A DNA stretch of 64,000 nucleotides from CAJMSU01 sp964650315 (GCA_964650315.1 CAZYQE010000004.1:25300-89299), one strand, 5' to 3'. Shown: positions 32,041-41,604, counted from the stretch's first letter. The notes: generated by a model not told the origin, from the letters alone. Program-made: numbers and translations.

Positions 32041-35000
32041 ATGAATATATTTGACAATTTAATTGATATTAAAATAGAAAAGAACATGGGTATAGCTGGT
32101 CTTACCGATGAGTTTTTTGCTGTGTATTTAAATAATTTAAAGAAGAAAAATAAGAATATTTTAGTAGTAGTTAATTCTTTATATGAAGCAAATAAATTAT
32201 ATTCATCAGTAGAAAACTATACTGATAAAGTATTACTTTTTCCTATGGATGACTTCTTAACTAGCGAAGCACTTGCTATCTCACCTGATCTAGAAATAAC
32301 TAGATTAGAAACTTTAAATAAACTAAATAGTAATGATAAATATATTGTAATTACTAATTTAATGGGATATTTAAGATATTTACCTAAAAAAGAAAATTAT
32401 AATAAATTTTTAATTAATTTAAGTGTTGGAGATGAGATAGATCCTAAAAAATTAGCTAATTTACTTTATAGTAGTGGTTATAAAAAAGACACACTGGTTA
32501 CTAAAACAGGAGAATATGCAGTTAGAGGATTTGTTATAGATGTATTTCCTTTAGAAGGAGATAATCCTGTGAGAATAGAATTCTTTGGTGACGAAATAGA
32601 ATCTATTAGATATTTTGATCCTAATAAACAAAGTTCTTTAAAAAAGATAAAAAATATAAAAATAAAGCCGTGTACAGAATTTTTATCCACAAAAACTGTG
32701 GAAGAAAATTATTTTGGTAAACAGAAGTATTTACCTAAATATGAAAAAGTATCTAATATATTAGATTATTTAGGAGACTCATTTGCTATTTTTAAAGATT
32801 ATGAACAACTAAAGATTAGTTATACTAATATCTTAAATGAAGTAATGACTTATCAGGAAAGTAAAGATTTAGATTATTCTGGTAAGTATATGTTTGGTTT
32901 TGATGAGATAGGTGTAGATGATTATATAAATTATATGACTATTAATAATCTATCTAATAAGAATGTAATTAATTATGATATTAAAACAATTAATAGCTTT
33001 AATGAGAATGTAGATAGTATAAATACTTATATTAGAGATTGTATTAGTAATGGAAAAACAGTAATTATATGTTTAAAGAAACATCAAATTAGAAATTTAG
33101 TTAAGAATTTAAATATGAAAATACACCAGACATCTTTAGATAAAATATATGAAAATGAAGTTAATATAGTAGAAAAAGATATAAATGAAGGTTTTATTTA
33201 TTTAAATTATGTATTTTTATCTAGTAAAGAATTATTTAATATTAAAGAAAAACATAAGAAATATAATACTAAATATAAATACGCAGTTAACATTAGCGAT
33301 ATTAATAAGTTAGAAATTGGAGATTATGTAGTTCATGATGTACATGGTATTGGTATATATAATGGTATTAAAACTTTAGAAGTAGCTGGTCTTTTAAAAG
33401 ATTATATTGAGGTTATTTATAAAGGAAAAGATAAGTTATATATACCTGTTGAGAAAATTGATTTATTGAGTAAATATTCTGGTAAAGAGGGAGTTAGTCC
33501 TAAGATTAATAAACTTGGTGGCAAAGAATGGGAAAGAACTAAAGCTAGAGTAAAGGCCAGAGTTAATGATATGGCAGATGAATTAATAGAATTATATGCA
33601 GAAAGAGAATCTAGAAGTGGATTTGCTTTTTCTCCTGATGATGAGATGCTATTAGATTTTGAAAAATGTTTCCCATACGAATTAACTAAAGATCAGATTG
33701 TTGCAATTAAACAAATAAAAGAAGATATGGAAAGACCTGTTCCTATGGATAGATTATTATGTGGAGATGTAGGTTTTGGTAAAACAGAAGTAGCTTTTAT
33801 TGCAGCATTTAAAGCTATTCTAGATTCTAAACAAGTATTATTCTTATGTCCAACTACAATACTTTCAGATCAACATTATAAAAACGCTTTGGAAAGATTT
33901 AAAGATTTTCCTGTATCAATCGCTATACTTAATAGATTTACTTCACCAAAAGAAGTTAAAAGAATAATAACTGGGCTAAAAGAAGGAACTATTGATTTAG
34001 TATTCGGTACTCATAGGTTATTAAGTGATGATGTTAAACCTAAAGATTTAGGATTGTTAGTAGTGGATGAAGAACAAAGATTTGGAGTTAAGCATAAAGA
34101 AATAATAAAACAAATTAAAACTAATGTAGATGTTTTAACTTTAAGTGCAACACCAATTCCTAGGACATTACAAATGTCATTAGTAGGTATTAGAAGTTTA
34201 TCTTTAATAGAAACACCACCAATTAATAGATATCCTGTCCAAACTTATGTGATTGAAGAAAATAATCAATTAATTAAAGATGCTATATATAAAGAATTAT
34301 CTAGAAATGGACAAGCATTCTTGCTTTATAATAAAGTCCAATCTATGGAAGAAGAGGTTGCTAAACTAAAAAGATTAGTGCCTGATGCTAGGGTAGTTAG
34401 TGCTCATGGACAGCTTAATAAAAATGATTTAGAAAGTAGAATAATGGATTTTATAAATCATAAATATGATGTTTTAGTTTGTAGTACTATTATAGAAACA
34501 GGTATAGATATACCTAATGTTAATACATTGATTATTAAAGATGCAGATAGATTTGGACTTAGTCAACTATATCAAATAAGAGGCCGTGTTGGTCGTAGTG
34601 ATAAATTTGCTTATGCTTATCTAATGTATAATAAAAATAAAGTACTAACTGAAACTGCTATAAAAAGACTAAACGTTATAAAAGAATTTACTGCTTTAGG
34701 AAGTGGATTTTCTATCGCAACTCGTGATTTATCAATTAGAGGTGCTGGTGATATTCTTGGTAGTGAACAAGCAGGATTTATAGATTCAGTTGGAATTGAT
34801 TTATACTTAAAATTATTAAACGATGAGATAGAACGTAAGAAAGGAAATCTTCCTTTAGAAGAAACAGAAGAAGATAGTGAAGATAAACCATTATTAAGTG
34901 TTAATACTCATATAGAAGATGATTATGTTAGTGAAGATGATCTAAAAATTGAGATACATAGAAAGATTAATGATATTAATTCACTTGAGAGCTTAAAGTT

Positions 35001-35337
35001 AGTAAAAAGTGAATTAGAAGACAGATTTGGTAAGTTAAGTGAAGATGTAATTATATATATGTATGAAGAATGGTTTGAAAATTTAGCTAAAAAATTAAAA
35101 ATTAAGAATGTTAGACAGACTAAAAATTCTATTGAATTAGTATTTACTAAAGACGTAGTAGAGAAATTAAAAGTAGATGATGTTTTTATAGAAGCATTTA
35201 ATATAACTCCTATGTTTAGATTTATAAGTAGAGGATCTAATTTAGTAATAGTTTTAGATATTATTAAACTAGAAAAACATCCAGTTTACTACTTAGTTAG
35301 TCTACTTGATAAAATATTAAATAATTTTATGAAATAG
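32041..35337 (+). CDS. mfd: Transcription-repair coupling factor Mfd
   Basis: 1098 residues from ATG at 32041, with AGGTGATG upstream; two earlier in-frame starts are less well spaced. UvrB-like N-terminal homology (about 1-330), an RNA polymerase-interacting domain beginning GDYVVHDVHGIGIYNGIKTL, and helicase motifs LLCGDVGFGKTEVAF, DEEQRFG (the DExx motif) and TLSATPIPRTL follow. RGRVGRSD is motif VI, and a C-terminal autoinhibitory domain closes it. It removes stalled RNA polymerase and recruits UvrA. Confidence 0.98.
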   Translation: MNIFDNLIDIKIEKNMGIAGLTDEFFAVYLNNLKKKNKNILVVVNSLYEANKLYSSVENYTDKVLLFPMDDFLTSEALAISPDLEITRLETLNKLNSNDKYIVITNLMGYLRYLPKKENYNKFLINLSVGDEIDPKKLANLLYSSGYKKDTLVTKTGEYAVRGFVIDVFPLEGDNPVRIEFFGDEIESIRYFDPNKQSSLKKIKNIKIKPCTEFLSTKTVEENYFGKQKYLPKYEKVSNILDYLGDSFAIFKDYEQLKISYTNILNEVMTYQESKDLDYSGKYMFGFDEIGVDDYINYMTINNLSNKNVINYDIKTINSFNENVDSINTYIRDCISNGKTVIICLKKHQIRNLVKNLNMKIHQTSLDKIYENEVNIVEKDINEGFIYLNYVFLSSKELFNIKEKHKKYNTKYKYAVNISDINKLEIGDYVVHDVHGIGIYNGIKTLEVAGLLKDYIEVIYKGKDKLYIPVEKIDLLSKYSGKEGVSPKINKLGGKEWERTKARVKARVNDMADELIELYAERESRSGFAFSPDDEMLLDFEKCFPYELTKDQIVAIKQIKEDMERPVPMDRLLCGDVGFGKTEVAFIAAFKAILDSKQVLFLCPTTILSDQHYKNALERFKDFPVSIAILNRFTSPKEVKRIITGLKEGTIDLVFGTHRLLSDDVKPKDLGLLVVDEEQRFGVKHKEIIKQIKTNVDVLTLSATPIPRTLQMSLVGIRSLSLIETPPINRYPVQTYVIEENNQLIKDAIYKELSRNGQAFLLYNKVQSMEEEVAKLKRLVPDARVVSAHGQLNKNDLESRIMDFINHKYDVLVCSTIIETGIDIPNVNTLIIKDADRFGLSQLYQIRGRVGRSDKFAYAYLMYNKNKVLTETAIKRLNVIKEFTALGSGFSIATRDLSIRGAGDILGSEQAGFIDSVGIDLYLKLLNDEIERKKGNLPLEETEEDSEDKPLLSVNTHIEDDYVSEDDLKIEIHRKINDINSLESLKLVKSELEDRFGKLSEDVIIYMYEEWFENLAKKLKIKNVRQTKNSIELVFTKDVVEKLKVDDVFIEAFNITPMFRFISRGSNLVIVLDIIKLEKHPVYYLVSLLDKILNNFMK

Positions 35338-35341
35338 TATT

Positions 35342-35370
35342 GACTTAAAAAATAATCGTTGCTAAACTTA
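35342..35370 (+). promoter_or_regulatory. Promoter for the 35392 gene
   Basis: TTGACT (35340-35345), 17 bases, TAAACT preceded by TGC (extended -10). It lies between mfd and the hypothetical gene, so that gene is probably transcribed separately. Confidence 0.5.
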
Positions 35371-35391
35371 CTATGCTAGGAGGTAAGTTTG

Positions 35392-36072
35392 ATGACAGAG
35401 GCAGTACAAGATTTTCACAAACAACATTTAAATAATTATAAGAAAGCAGTAATAGAAACATTAAAAAATAACACAAAAGTATTATTTGATGAAGATATTA
35501 TGTCATTAATAAAAAATCCTCCACTTGATTCTATGGATTTAATAAAAAAGAAATTTTTATCTTTAGCTAAAAAACAAAAAATAGTATTAGATACGGAAAA
35601 CTTAGAAAAGATACTTTCTAAATATAGAAAAGAATTGAGTGAAGAAATATCTCCATTAAAAGAAGAAAGAATAGAAATATTTAAATCTAAAGTTAATTCT
35701 TTTGAACCTAAAGGCAATGGGGATACTATAAAGTTTAATAAAAAAGACTTTTTAGAACTTAATAAAAATCAGAAAAAAGAGTTCAAAGTGTATATAGATA
35801 ATAATATAGATAAAAACATTGTAAAAAATGTAAACAAAGTATTTACACAAAAAACAACCAAAGAAGACAAAGAAAAGTTCAGTATTGATATAGAAAAATA
35901 TTTAACTAAAAAGTATTCAAAACAGTTATTAGAAGATATAGAATTTAAGGTTTTAGTTAAGGATACTACGTTAATAAACGGAGTTAGGGAACAAGGAGAA
36001 AGATATATTTATACTAAAACTAATTCATATTTACTTGATAAGAAAGAAGAAGCAAAAACAAAAGCACGTTAA
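35392..36072 (+). CDS. Cytoplasmic protein of unknown function
   Basis: 226 residues from ATG at 35392 (AGGAGG upstream; a TTG one codon earlier is possible). Not recognised. It is Lys/Glu-rich and predicted helical in the first 110 residues, with no membrane segment or signal; the middle part has KNQKKEFKVYID and a C-terminal part with a mix of strands. It occupies the slot between mfd and spoVT and has its own promoter and terminator, so it is a single-gene unit. Confidence 0.75.
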   Translation: MTEAVQDFHKQHLNNYKKAVIETLKNNTKVLFDEDIMSLIKNPPLDSMDLIKKKFLSLAKKQKIVLDTENLEKILSKYRKELSEEISPLKEERIEIFKSKVNSFEPKGNGDTIKFNKKDFLELNKNQKKEFKVYIDNNIDKNIVKNVNKVFTQKTTKEDKEKFSIDIEKYLTKKYSKQLLEDIEFKVLVKDTTLINGVREQGERYIYTKTNSYLLDKKEEAKTKAR

Positions 36073-36084
36073 GTGCTTTTTTTA
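36061..36084 (+). terminator. Terminator after the 35392 gene
   Basis: Stem AAAGCAC / GTGCTTT around the stop codon, loop of 5, followed by seven T. Confidence 0.85.
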
Positions 36085-36214
36085 TTATATAAATATGGAA
36101 ATATTTACCAAGGGAAAAGTTGGAAATATTGATTATAATATAAATAAAGAAAAAACAAGTATATTTTTGCTTAATTTAGATAAAAATATAAGTATGGGAA
36201 AGTGAGGAATAATT

Positions 36215-36745
36215 ATGAAGTCAACTGGTGTTGTAAGAAGAGTAGACGATTTAGGAAGAATTGTTATTCCAAAAGAAATTCGCCGTACTATGAGAATTAG
36301 AGATGGAGAATCTTTAGAAATTTTTGTTGATAGGGAAACAATAGCTTTGAAAAAGTTTTCAAAGATGAATGATATAGAAGAATTATCTAAGCAAATAGTA
36401 GATATTATGTATAATGCTATTAATAAAAGTGTATTTATAACTGATAGAGATAGATTTATTGCCGGAGCAGGATTTTTTAGAAAAAAGTATTTAAATAAGA
36501 ATATTTCTAAGTATTTGGAAAATATTATGAATGATAGAAAAAATATTGTTGAGAGAAGCAATCATGATATAGAACTTATTGATTCAGAGATAGAAAGTTT
36601 ATCTTATATAGTTTCTCCAATTATAATGAATGGTGATGCTATAGGATTAGTATTAATATTATCTGATAAGAATGATATTGGAACTACAGAAGAAAAGATT
36701 GCTAGTATGTTTGCTCAATTTTTAGGAAAGCATATTGAAGAATAA
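36215..36745 (+). CDS. spoVT: Stage V sporulation regulator SpoVT
   Basis: 176 residues. The N-terminal AbrB-type swapped-hairpin DNA-binding domain is MKSTGVVRRVDDLGRIVIPKEIRR and IRDGESLEIF (1-45). The C-terminal GAF-like domain is about 55-176. SpoVT modulates sigma-G-dependent forespore genes in Bacillus. Order mfd-spoVT agrees with Bacillus. The start has GAGGAATA. No clear sigma-G box was found in the 142-base gap upstream. Confidence 0.95.
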   Translation: MKSTGVVRRVDDLGRIVIPKEIRRTMRIRDGESLEIFVDRETIALKKFSKMNDIEELSKQIVDIMYNAINKSVFITDRDRFIAGAGFFRKKYLNKNISKYLENIMNDRKNIVERSNHDIELIDSEIESLSYIVSPIIMNGDAIGLVLILSDKNDIGTTEEKIASMFAQFLGKHIEE

Positions 36746-36763
36746 AAAAAGTTGTGTTATACT
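36735..36763 (+). promoter_or_regulatory. Promoter of the metG T-box operon
   Basis: TTGAAG (36735-36740, in the end of spoVT), 17 bases, TATACT (36758-36763) with TGT in front. Start near 36770. Confidence 0.6.
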
Positions 36764-36784
36764 AATGCATATTTGAAATGTATT

Positions 36785-36997
36785 GATGAAGAGGTTTATA
36801 ACTTAAATTTATTTTAGAGAGTCCTGTTAGGTGAAAGAGGATATAAATACTTTATAAACTATGGCTTCTGAACTATTATATCGATATGTAGGTATAATCG
36901 TAGATAGGCGTTAACTATTTAAGTGTATAATATTAATTATTATAAAGTAAGGTGGTACCGCGAGTAATTCGTCCTTATGTTTATAATAATTTTTTTA
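36785..36997 (+). promoter_or_regulatory. T-box riboswitch, methionine specifier
   Basis: The T-box core AAGGTGGTACCGCG (36949-36962) is diagnostic. In stem I, GTTTATAA (36794-36801) pairs with TTATAAAC (36852-36859) and GAAG (36788-36791) with CTTC (36865-36868). The internal loop between them carries ATG (36861-36863), a Met specifier that matches the downstream MetRS gene. The terminator is ATTATTATAAA (36936-36946) against TTTATAATAAT (36980-36990) followed by T. Uncharged tRNA-Met should favour the antiterminator and turn on the Nudix-metG operon. Confidence 0.93.
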
Positions 36998-37008
36998 TGG
37001 AGGTTTTT

Positions 37009-37458
37009 ATGAATAATATTGGTGTTGGTATAGGAATATTAATATTTAATAGCAATAAAGAAATATTGTTATTATTAAGAAATAGTGATGCTAAAAAGGC
37101 AGATAGTAATATGAGATTAGAAGGAACATATACATTACCTAGTGGTAATATAAATTATAATGAATCGTTTGAGGATGCAGCTATTAGAAAAACTAAAGAA
37201 GAGTCTAATCTTGATATAAAAAAGGAAGATTTGAATTTAGTATCTATTGCTGATGATAAGAACGAATATGCTCATTATGTTACTATAGGTATGATTGCTA
37301 ATAAATATAGTGGAGAAGTCATGTTGAAAGATAGCGAAGAGTTTGTATCTTACGATTGGTTTGATATAGATAATTTACCTAGTAATTTATGTGAACCTAG
37401 TAGAAAGATTATCAAAAATTATTTGAATAATAGAATATATAATAAGGAGGAGATATAA
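37009..37458 (+). CDS. Nudix hydrolase
   Basis: 149 residues from ATG at 37009 (GGAGGTTTTT upstream); the frame runs back into the T-box terminator and is not used there. The Nudix box reads GNINYNESFEDAAIRKTKEE (about 47-66), agreeing with GX5EX7REUXEEXGU except K for E after Arg and N for the last Gly. N-terminal VGVGIGILIFN is the Nudix first strand. Substrate unknown (nucleotide or house-cleaning). It ends 1 base before metG, and both sit under the Met T-box. Confidence 0.9.
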   Translation: MNNIGVGIGILIFNSNKEILLLLRNSDAKKADSNMRLEGTYTLPSGNINYNESFEDAAIRKTKEESNLDIKKEDLNLVSIADDKNEYAHYVTIGMIANKYSGEVMLKDSEEFVSYDWFDIDNLPSNLCEPSRKIIKNYLNNRIYNKEEI

Positions 37459-37459
37459 T

Positions 37460-38995
37460 ATGGAAAAGTTTTATATTTCAACAGCAATAGCTTATACTTC
37501 TGGTAAACCTCATATAGGTAATACTTATGAGATTGTTTTAGGTGATGCAATTGCTAGATTTAAAAGATTAAAAGGATATGTTGTTTATTTTCAAACAGGT
37601 ACAGATGAACATGGAGAAAAGATTGAATTAAAAGCTAAAGAAAGTGGTAAGAGTCCTAAAGAGTTTGTTGATGAAGTAGCAGGAGAAATCAAAAGAATTT
37701 GGGACTTAATGAACACAAGTTATGATAGATTTGTTAGGACAACAGATCCTCATCATGAGAAAGTAGTACAACACATATTTAAAAAAATGTATGATAATGG
37801 TGATATTTATAAAGGAGAATATAAAGGACTTTATTGTACTCCTTGTGAATCTTTTTGGACTGAAAGTCAATTAGTCGATGGTAAATGTCCTGATTGTGGT
37901 AGAGATGTTGAAGAAAAGAGTGAAGAAGCTTATTTTTTTAAACTTAGTAAATATCAAAAGAAATTAGAAAAATATATAGAAGATAATCCTGATTTCATAA
38001 GACCAGAATCTCGTAAGAATGAGATGTTAAAGAACTTTATTAAACCAGGATTACAAGATTTATGTGTATCTAGAACATCTTTTAAATGGGGGGTTCCAGT
38101 AGATTTTGATTCTGATCATGTTGTTTATGTATGGGTAGATGCTTTATCTAACTATATTACTAATATTGGATATGATGTAGATGAACAAACAGATGAATTT
38201 AAAAAATATTGGCCTGCAGATATTCATTTAATAGGTAAAGATATATTAAGATTCCATACTATATATTGGCCTTGTTTCTTATGGTCTTTAGGTTTAGAAC
38301 AACCAAAAGAAATATTTGGGCATCCTTGGTTATTAACTAATTCTGATAAGATGAGTAAATCTGTTGGTAATGTTTTATATGCAGATGATTTAGTGGAAGC
38401 TTTCGGAGTAGATGCAGTTAGATATTATTTACTTCATGAGATACCATTTGCTAGTGATGGAAATATTACACATGAATTATTAATAGAAAGAATTAATAGT
38501 GATTTAGCTAATGTCTTAGGTAATTTAGTCCAAAGAACTATATCTATGGCTAATAAATATTTTGAAGGAAATGTTAGTTATAAGAATGTGACAGAAGATA
38601 TTGATAAAAAATTTATAGATAGTATTAATACTTTAGATGAAAAAGTAACCTCTAAAATGAACAAATATAAAGTAAGTGATGCTATTAGTGAAATATTTAA
38701 TGTATTAAGAGATAGTAATAAATATATAGATGAAACCACTCCTTGGGTACTTGCTAAAGATGAATCTAAGAAAGATAGATTAGAAACAGTTATTTATAAT
38801 TTATTAGAATCTATTAGAGTATGTGGTATTTTATTAGAGTCATTTATGCCAGATACATCTAAAAATATACTTAAGCAATTAAATATAGATACTAAAGATA
38901 TTAATTATGTAGAAAATAATAAATACTCTTTATCTAAACCAGAAATATTATTTGCTAGAATAGATAAAGATAAATTCTTTGAAGAAAATAAGTAG
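37460..38995 (+). CDS. metG: Methionyl-tRNA synthetase
   Basis: 511 residues. HIGN motif in GKPHIGNTYEIV (15-26), four-Cys zinc knuckle CTPC...CPDC (127-145), class I KMSKS (KMSKSVGN, near 298), and an anticodon-binding helical domain. The C-terminal EMAP-like tRNA-binding domain of the Bacillus enzyme (about 660 residues) is missing, so this is the shorter monomeric type. Regulated by the Met T-box; the Nudix gene leads it. Confidence 0.97.
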   Translation: MEKFYISTAIAYTSGKPHIGNTYEIVLGDAIARFKRLKGYVVYFQTGTDEHGEKIELKAKESGKSPKEFVDEVAGEIKRIWDLMNTSYDRFVRTTDPHHEKVVQHIFKKMYDNGDIYKGEYKGLYCTPCESFWTESQLVDGKCPDCGRDVEEKSEEAYFFKLSKYQKKLEKYIEDNPDFIRPESRKNEMLKNFIKPGLQDLCVSRTSFKWGVPVDFDSDHVVYVWVDALSNYITNIGYDVDEQTDEFKKYWPADIHLIGKDILRFHTIYWPCFLWSLGLEQPKEIFGHPWLLTNSDKMSKSVGNVLYADDLVEAFGVDAVRYYLLHEIPFASDGNITHELLIERINSDLANVLGNLVQRTISMANKYFEGNVSYKNVTEDIDKKFIDSINTLDEKVTSKMNKYKVSDAISEIFNVLRDSNKYIDETTPWVLAKDESKKDRLETVIYNLLESIRVCGILLESFMPDTSKNILKQLNIDTKDINYVENNKYSLSKPEILFARIDKDKFFEENK

Positions 38996-38996
38996 T

Positions 38997-39025
38997 AAAA
39001 ATATCATTTATATGGTATTTTTATT
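38997..39025 (+). terminator. Terminator after metG
   Basis: Stem AAATATCAT / ATGGTATTT (one G-U) with a short loop and a T-rich tail. Confidence 0.7.
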
Positions 39026-39038
39026 TTGGAGGGATAAT

Positions 39039-39782
39039 ATGTATATAGATACTCATTGTCATTTAACTAGTGAAGATTATGATGATATAGATTTAGTAAT
39101 AAAAGAAAATATAGATAATAATGTTGCTAAGATAATAGTTTCTGGATGTGATATGGAATCTATTAAAGAAGGGCTTATTTTATCTAATAAGTACCCTAGT
39201 GTTTATCTAACTTTAGGATTTCATCCATCAGAAGTTAACAATTATGATTTAAATTATTTAAAAGAATCATTAAAAAAACCAAAAGTGGTTGGTTTAGGAG
39301 AAATAGGATTAGATTATCATTATGGAAAAGAAGATATAGATAAACAAAAAGAGTTGTTTAGAAAACAATTAGATATAGCAACAAAACTTAATATTCCAGT
39401 TGTTATACATAGTAGAGATGCAACTAAAGATACCATAAATATATTAAAAGAATATAATTTAAAAGGTGTGATCCATTGTTTTAGCGGTAGTTTAGAAACT
39501 GCTAAAGAATATATTAAAATGGGATATCTACTTGGTATTGGTGGAGTAGTAACCTTCAAAAATAGTAAATTATATAAAGTAGTAGAAGGGGTTTCTTTAG
39601 AAAATATAGTTTTAGAAACTGATAGTCCATATTTAACTCCAGAACCAGATAGAGGTAAAAAGAATAGTTCAAAATATATTCCCATTATTGCGAAAAAAGT
39701 AAGTGAAATCAAGAAAATTAATGAAGAAAAAGTTATGAAAACAACTACTAAAAACGCTACTAAATTATTTGACTTAAAATAA
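39039..39782 (+). CDS. tatD: TatD family metal-dependent deoxyribonuclease
   Basis: 247 residues from ATG at 39039 (GGAGGGATAAT upstream). DTHCHLTSEDYDD gives the HxH metal site; GLGEIGLDYHYG, PVVIHSRDA, IHCFSGS and VLETDSPYLTPEP complete the TIM-barrel metal motifs. TatD enzymes act as DNases/exonucleases. It keeps the Bacillus metS-tatD(yabD)-yabE order. Confidence 0.96.
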   Translation: MYIDTHCHLTSEDYDDIDLVIKENIDNNVAKIIVSGCDMESIKEGLILSNKYPSVYLTLGFHPSEVNNYDLNYLKESLKKPKVVGLGEIGLDYHYGKEDIDKQKELFRKQLDIATKLNIPVVIHSRDATKDTINILKEYNLKGVIHCFSGSLETAKEYIKMGYLLGIGGVVTFKNSKLYKVVEGVSLENIVLETDSPYLTPEPDRGKKNSSKYIPIIAKKVSEIKKINEEKVMKTTTKNATKLFDLK

Positions 39783-39826
39783 TTAGTGTGCTAATCTTTA
39801 GATAATAATAGTATGGGGTGTTTTAT

Positions 39827-40417
39827 ATGAAACATTTACACGTTTATTTTAAATACTGTTGTTATTTAGTGGTTGTTTTTTTGTTTCTATTTATAATAGC
39901 ATCTGGATCTAAGCACGAAACAGCTATGGTAAATAATGTTAATAGTATTAAATCTATACCTGTTTCTAATCTTTCAAATTCATATAAGCTAATGAGTAAA
40001 AACAAACAAACTGTTCAAAAAGTTTATAAAAGTTTTGATGAAGCAGTTATGAATGCAAAGAGTGGAAGTGCTGCTTTTTATGGGAAACTTACAGGATATG
40101 GACCAGATTGTAAAGGATGTGGAGGACATACTGCTTGTAGACCTTCACAAAATGTTAAAAACGGAAACATTTATTATAATGATAAAAAATATGGAAAAAT
40201 AAGAATTTTGGCTGCAGATAAATCAATTCCATGCGGTAGTATTATAAGAGTAAATAATATAAATATATATTCAGAACCAGTTATGGCTATTGTTTTAGAT
40301 AGAGGTGGTGCTATAAAAGGAAGTCATTTAGATTTATTGTTTGCCACTCAAAAGAATATGGGAGGATTCAGGACCCAAAATAATATAAAATTCGATATTA
40401 TGAGATGGGGATTTTAA
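39827..40417 (+). CDS. Exported 3D-domain protein (YabE/YorM-like)
   Basis: 196 residues with an N-terminal hydrophobic segment (LVVVFLFLFIIA, about 14-26) as signal or anchor. The C-terminal 3D domain (about 90-196) carries the three Asp: ILAADKSIPCGSIIRV, AIVLDRGGAIKGSHLDLL, and the closing RWGF. Four Cys (CKGCGGHTAC and PCGS) may form disulphides or bind metal. The domain is found in peptidoglycan lytic enzymes with a double-psi beta-barrel. It follows tatD, as YabE does in Bacillus, but lacks the DUF348/G5 repeats. Confidence 0.88.
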   Translation: MKHLHVYFKYCCYLVVVFLFLFIIASGSKHETAMVNNVNSIKSIPVSNLSNSYKLMSKNKQTVQKVYKSFDEAVMNAKSGSAAFYGKLTGYGPDCKGCGGHTACRPSQNVKNGNIYYNDKKYGKIRILAADKSIPCGSIIRVNNINIYSEPVMAIVLDRGGAIKGSHLDLLFATQKNMGGFRTQNNIKFDIMRWGF

Positions 40418-40429
40418 AGGGGAGATAGT

Positions 40430-40975
40430 ATGAAAAAACTTAATTATAGAGAAATTTTTATAATAGTAATGTTGATAATTGTATTATTGGTAGTGTTATT
40501 ATTATGTTTTACTAAAAAGAGTACATCTAATAAGAATGTTTTATCTTTAGAAACAAAGAAAAGTAATTTAGAAATAAAAAATTCACTTACTATGAGTGAT
40601 GAAATGGGTAAGAATAAGGAAAAGGGTAATGGATATTCTAATTTCATAATAAAAGCAGATAAACTTAAAGATAAAGAAGTTAAATATGAAATATATTTAA
40701 AACAAATAAATTCTGTTAATTCTATTAATCCTAAATACATTAAACTATATTTAACAGAAAAAAGTACAAATAGAGCATTATTAAAAAAACCAGTTACATT
40801 TGATAGTTTAAAATTAGCTAAAACAGATATAGGTGCTAAACAGATTTATACTGGTAGTATTAAGAAAAAAGAATTAATTAGTTTAGAGTTAAAAATGTGG
40901 CTGGCTGACACATATACCATAAATAGTGAAGAAAAATCATTTGAAATTATGGTTGGTGTTGGTATAATAGAATAG
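40430..40975 (+). CDS. Membrane-anchored exported protein, paralogue A
   Basis: 181 residues: a basic start, one hydrophobic anchor (IFIIVMLIIVLLVVLLLCF, about 9-27), then about 150 extracytoplasmic residues. Not recognised as a known family. Its domain resembles that of the next gene: KDKEVKYEIYLK, IKLYLTE, IGAKQIYTG, then LELKMWLAD. Probably a beta-sandwich-like exported domain. It starts 12 bases after the 3D-domain gene and ends 10 bases before its paralogue; an ER-type signal peptidase gene follows the pair. Confidence 0.78.
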   Translation: MKKLNYREIFIIVMLIIVLLVVLLLCFTKKSTSNKNVLSLETKKSNLEIKNSLTMSDEMGKNKEKGNGYSNFIIKADKLKDKEVKYEIYLKQINSVNSINPKYIKLYLTEKSTNRALLKKPVTFDSLKLAKTDIGAKQIYTGSIKKKELISLELKMWLADTYTINSEEKSFEIMVGVGIIE

Positions 40976-40985
40976 GAGGATGTAT

Positions 40986-41579
40986 ATGGATAAGAAGGGT
41001 AAAAGTTTTAGTACTAAAACTATAATTATATTTTTAATTATAATTACAGCATTTATATTCTTTTTGTTAGCTATAATAGCTGTTAATTATAAAGCAGGAC
41101 AAAAGGTTGAACCTAAAAAGAAAACAGAACAAATTTCAATAACTTATGCAAGTAAACAAAACGGTATAAAATTAACTGGATTAAAACCAACTAAAGATGA
41201 AAATGGTGTAAAAGAAAAAGATTCTAAAAAGTATTTTAATTTTAATGTAAAATCTAAAATAAAAGATAAATCAGTAATTGATTATGAGGTTGCTTTAAAG
41301 AAATCTTCTGATTGTAATCTTTCTTCTAAGGATATAAAGGTATATTTAGAAAAAGAAAATGAAGGTACATATATTAAGGTTTTTGATCCTAAAGAGTTTA
41401 AAGAACTTACTAAAAAAAGCAAAATTGGTACTCCTAAAGGATATATGGTATTGTTTGACGGATCATATTCATCAAGCTTGGTAGACAAGTATCGTTTGAA
41501 AGCTTGGGTAGCTGAAAAATCTAGTAATAAAGATGTTAAGTGCGATATTACTATTAATATGTATGCAAAAGCAAAATAG
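40986..41579 (+). CDS. Membrane-anchored exported protein, paralogue B
   Basis: 197 residues from ATG at 40986, which has AGGAGG spaced 6 bases; the ATG at 40980 is too close. N-terminal anchor IIIFLIIITAFIFFLLAIIAV is at about 14-34. The exported part repeats the pattern of paralogue A: KDKSVIDYEVALKK, IKVYLEKE, FDPKEFKEL, IGTPKGYMVL and YRLKAWVAEKS. No known family assigned. A terminator follows. Confidence 0.78.
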   Translation: MDKKGKSFSTKTIIIFLIIITAFIFFLLAIIAVNYKAGQKVEPKKKTEQISITYASKQNGIKLTGLKPTKDENGVKEKDSKKYFNFNVKSKIKDKSVIDYEVALKKSSDCNLSSKDIKVYLEKENEGTYIKVFDPKEFKELTKKSKIGTPKGYMVLFDGSYSSSLVDKYRLKAWVAEKSSNKDVKCDITINMYAKAK

Positions 41580-41604
41580 AACATGTAAAGTGTTCTTTTT
41601 TTTT
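41578..41604 (+). terminator. Terminator after the exported pair
   Basis: Stem AGAACA / TGTTCT beginning at the stop codon, loop of 7, then a run of T. Confidence 0.8.

Noticed and set aside
36100..36116. ATTTACCAAGGGAAAA upstream of spoVT as a Noc box
   Set aside because: Half-sites are offset by one base, so the palindrome is not symmetric and matches poorly.
36133..36561. 142-residue antisense frame over spoVT
   Set aside because: Opposite the conserved AbrB domain of SpoVT and without a ribosome binding site.
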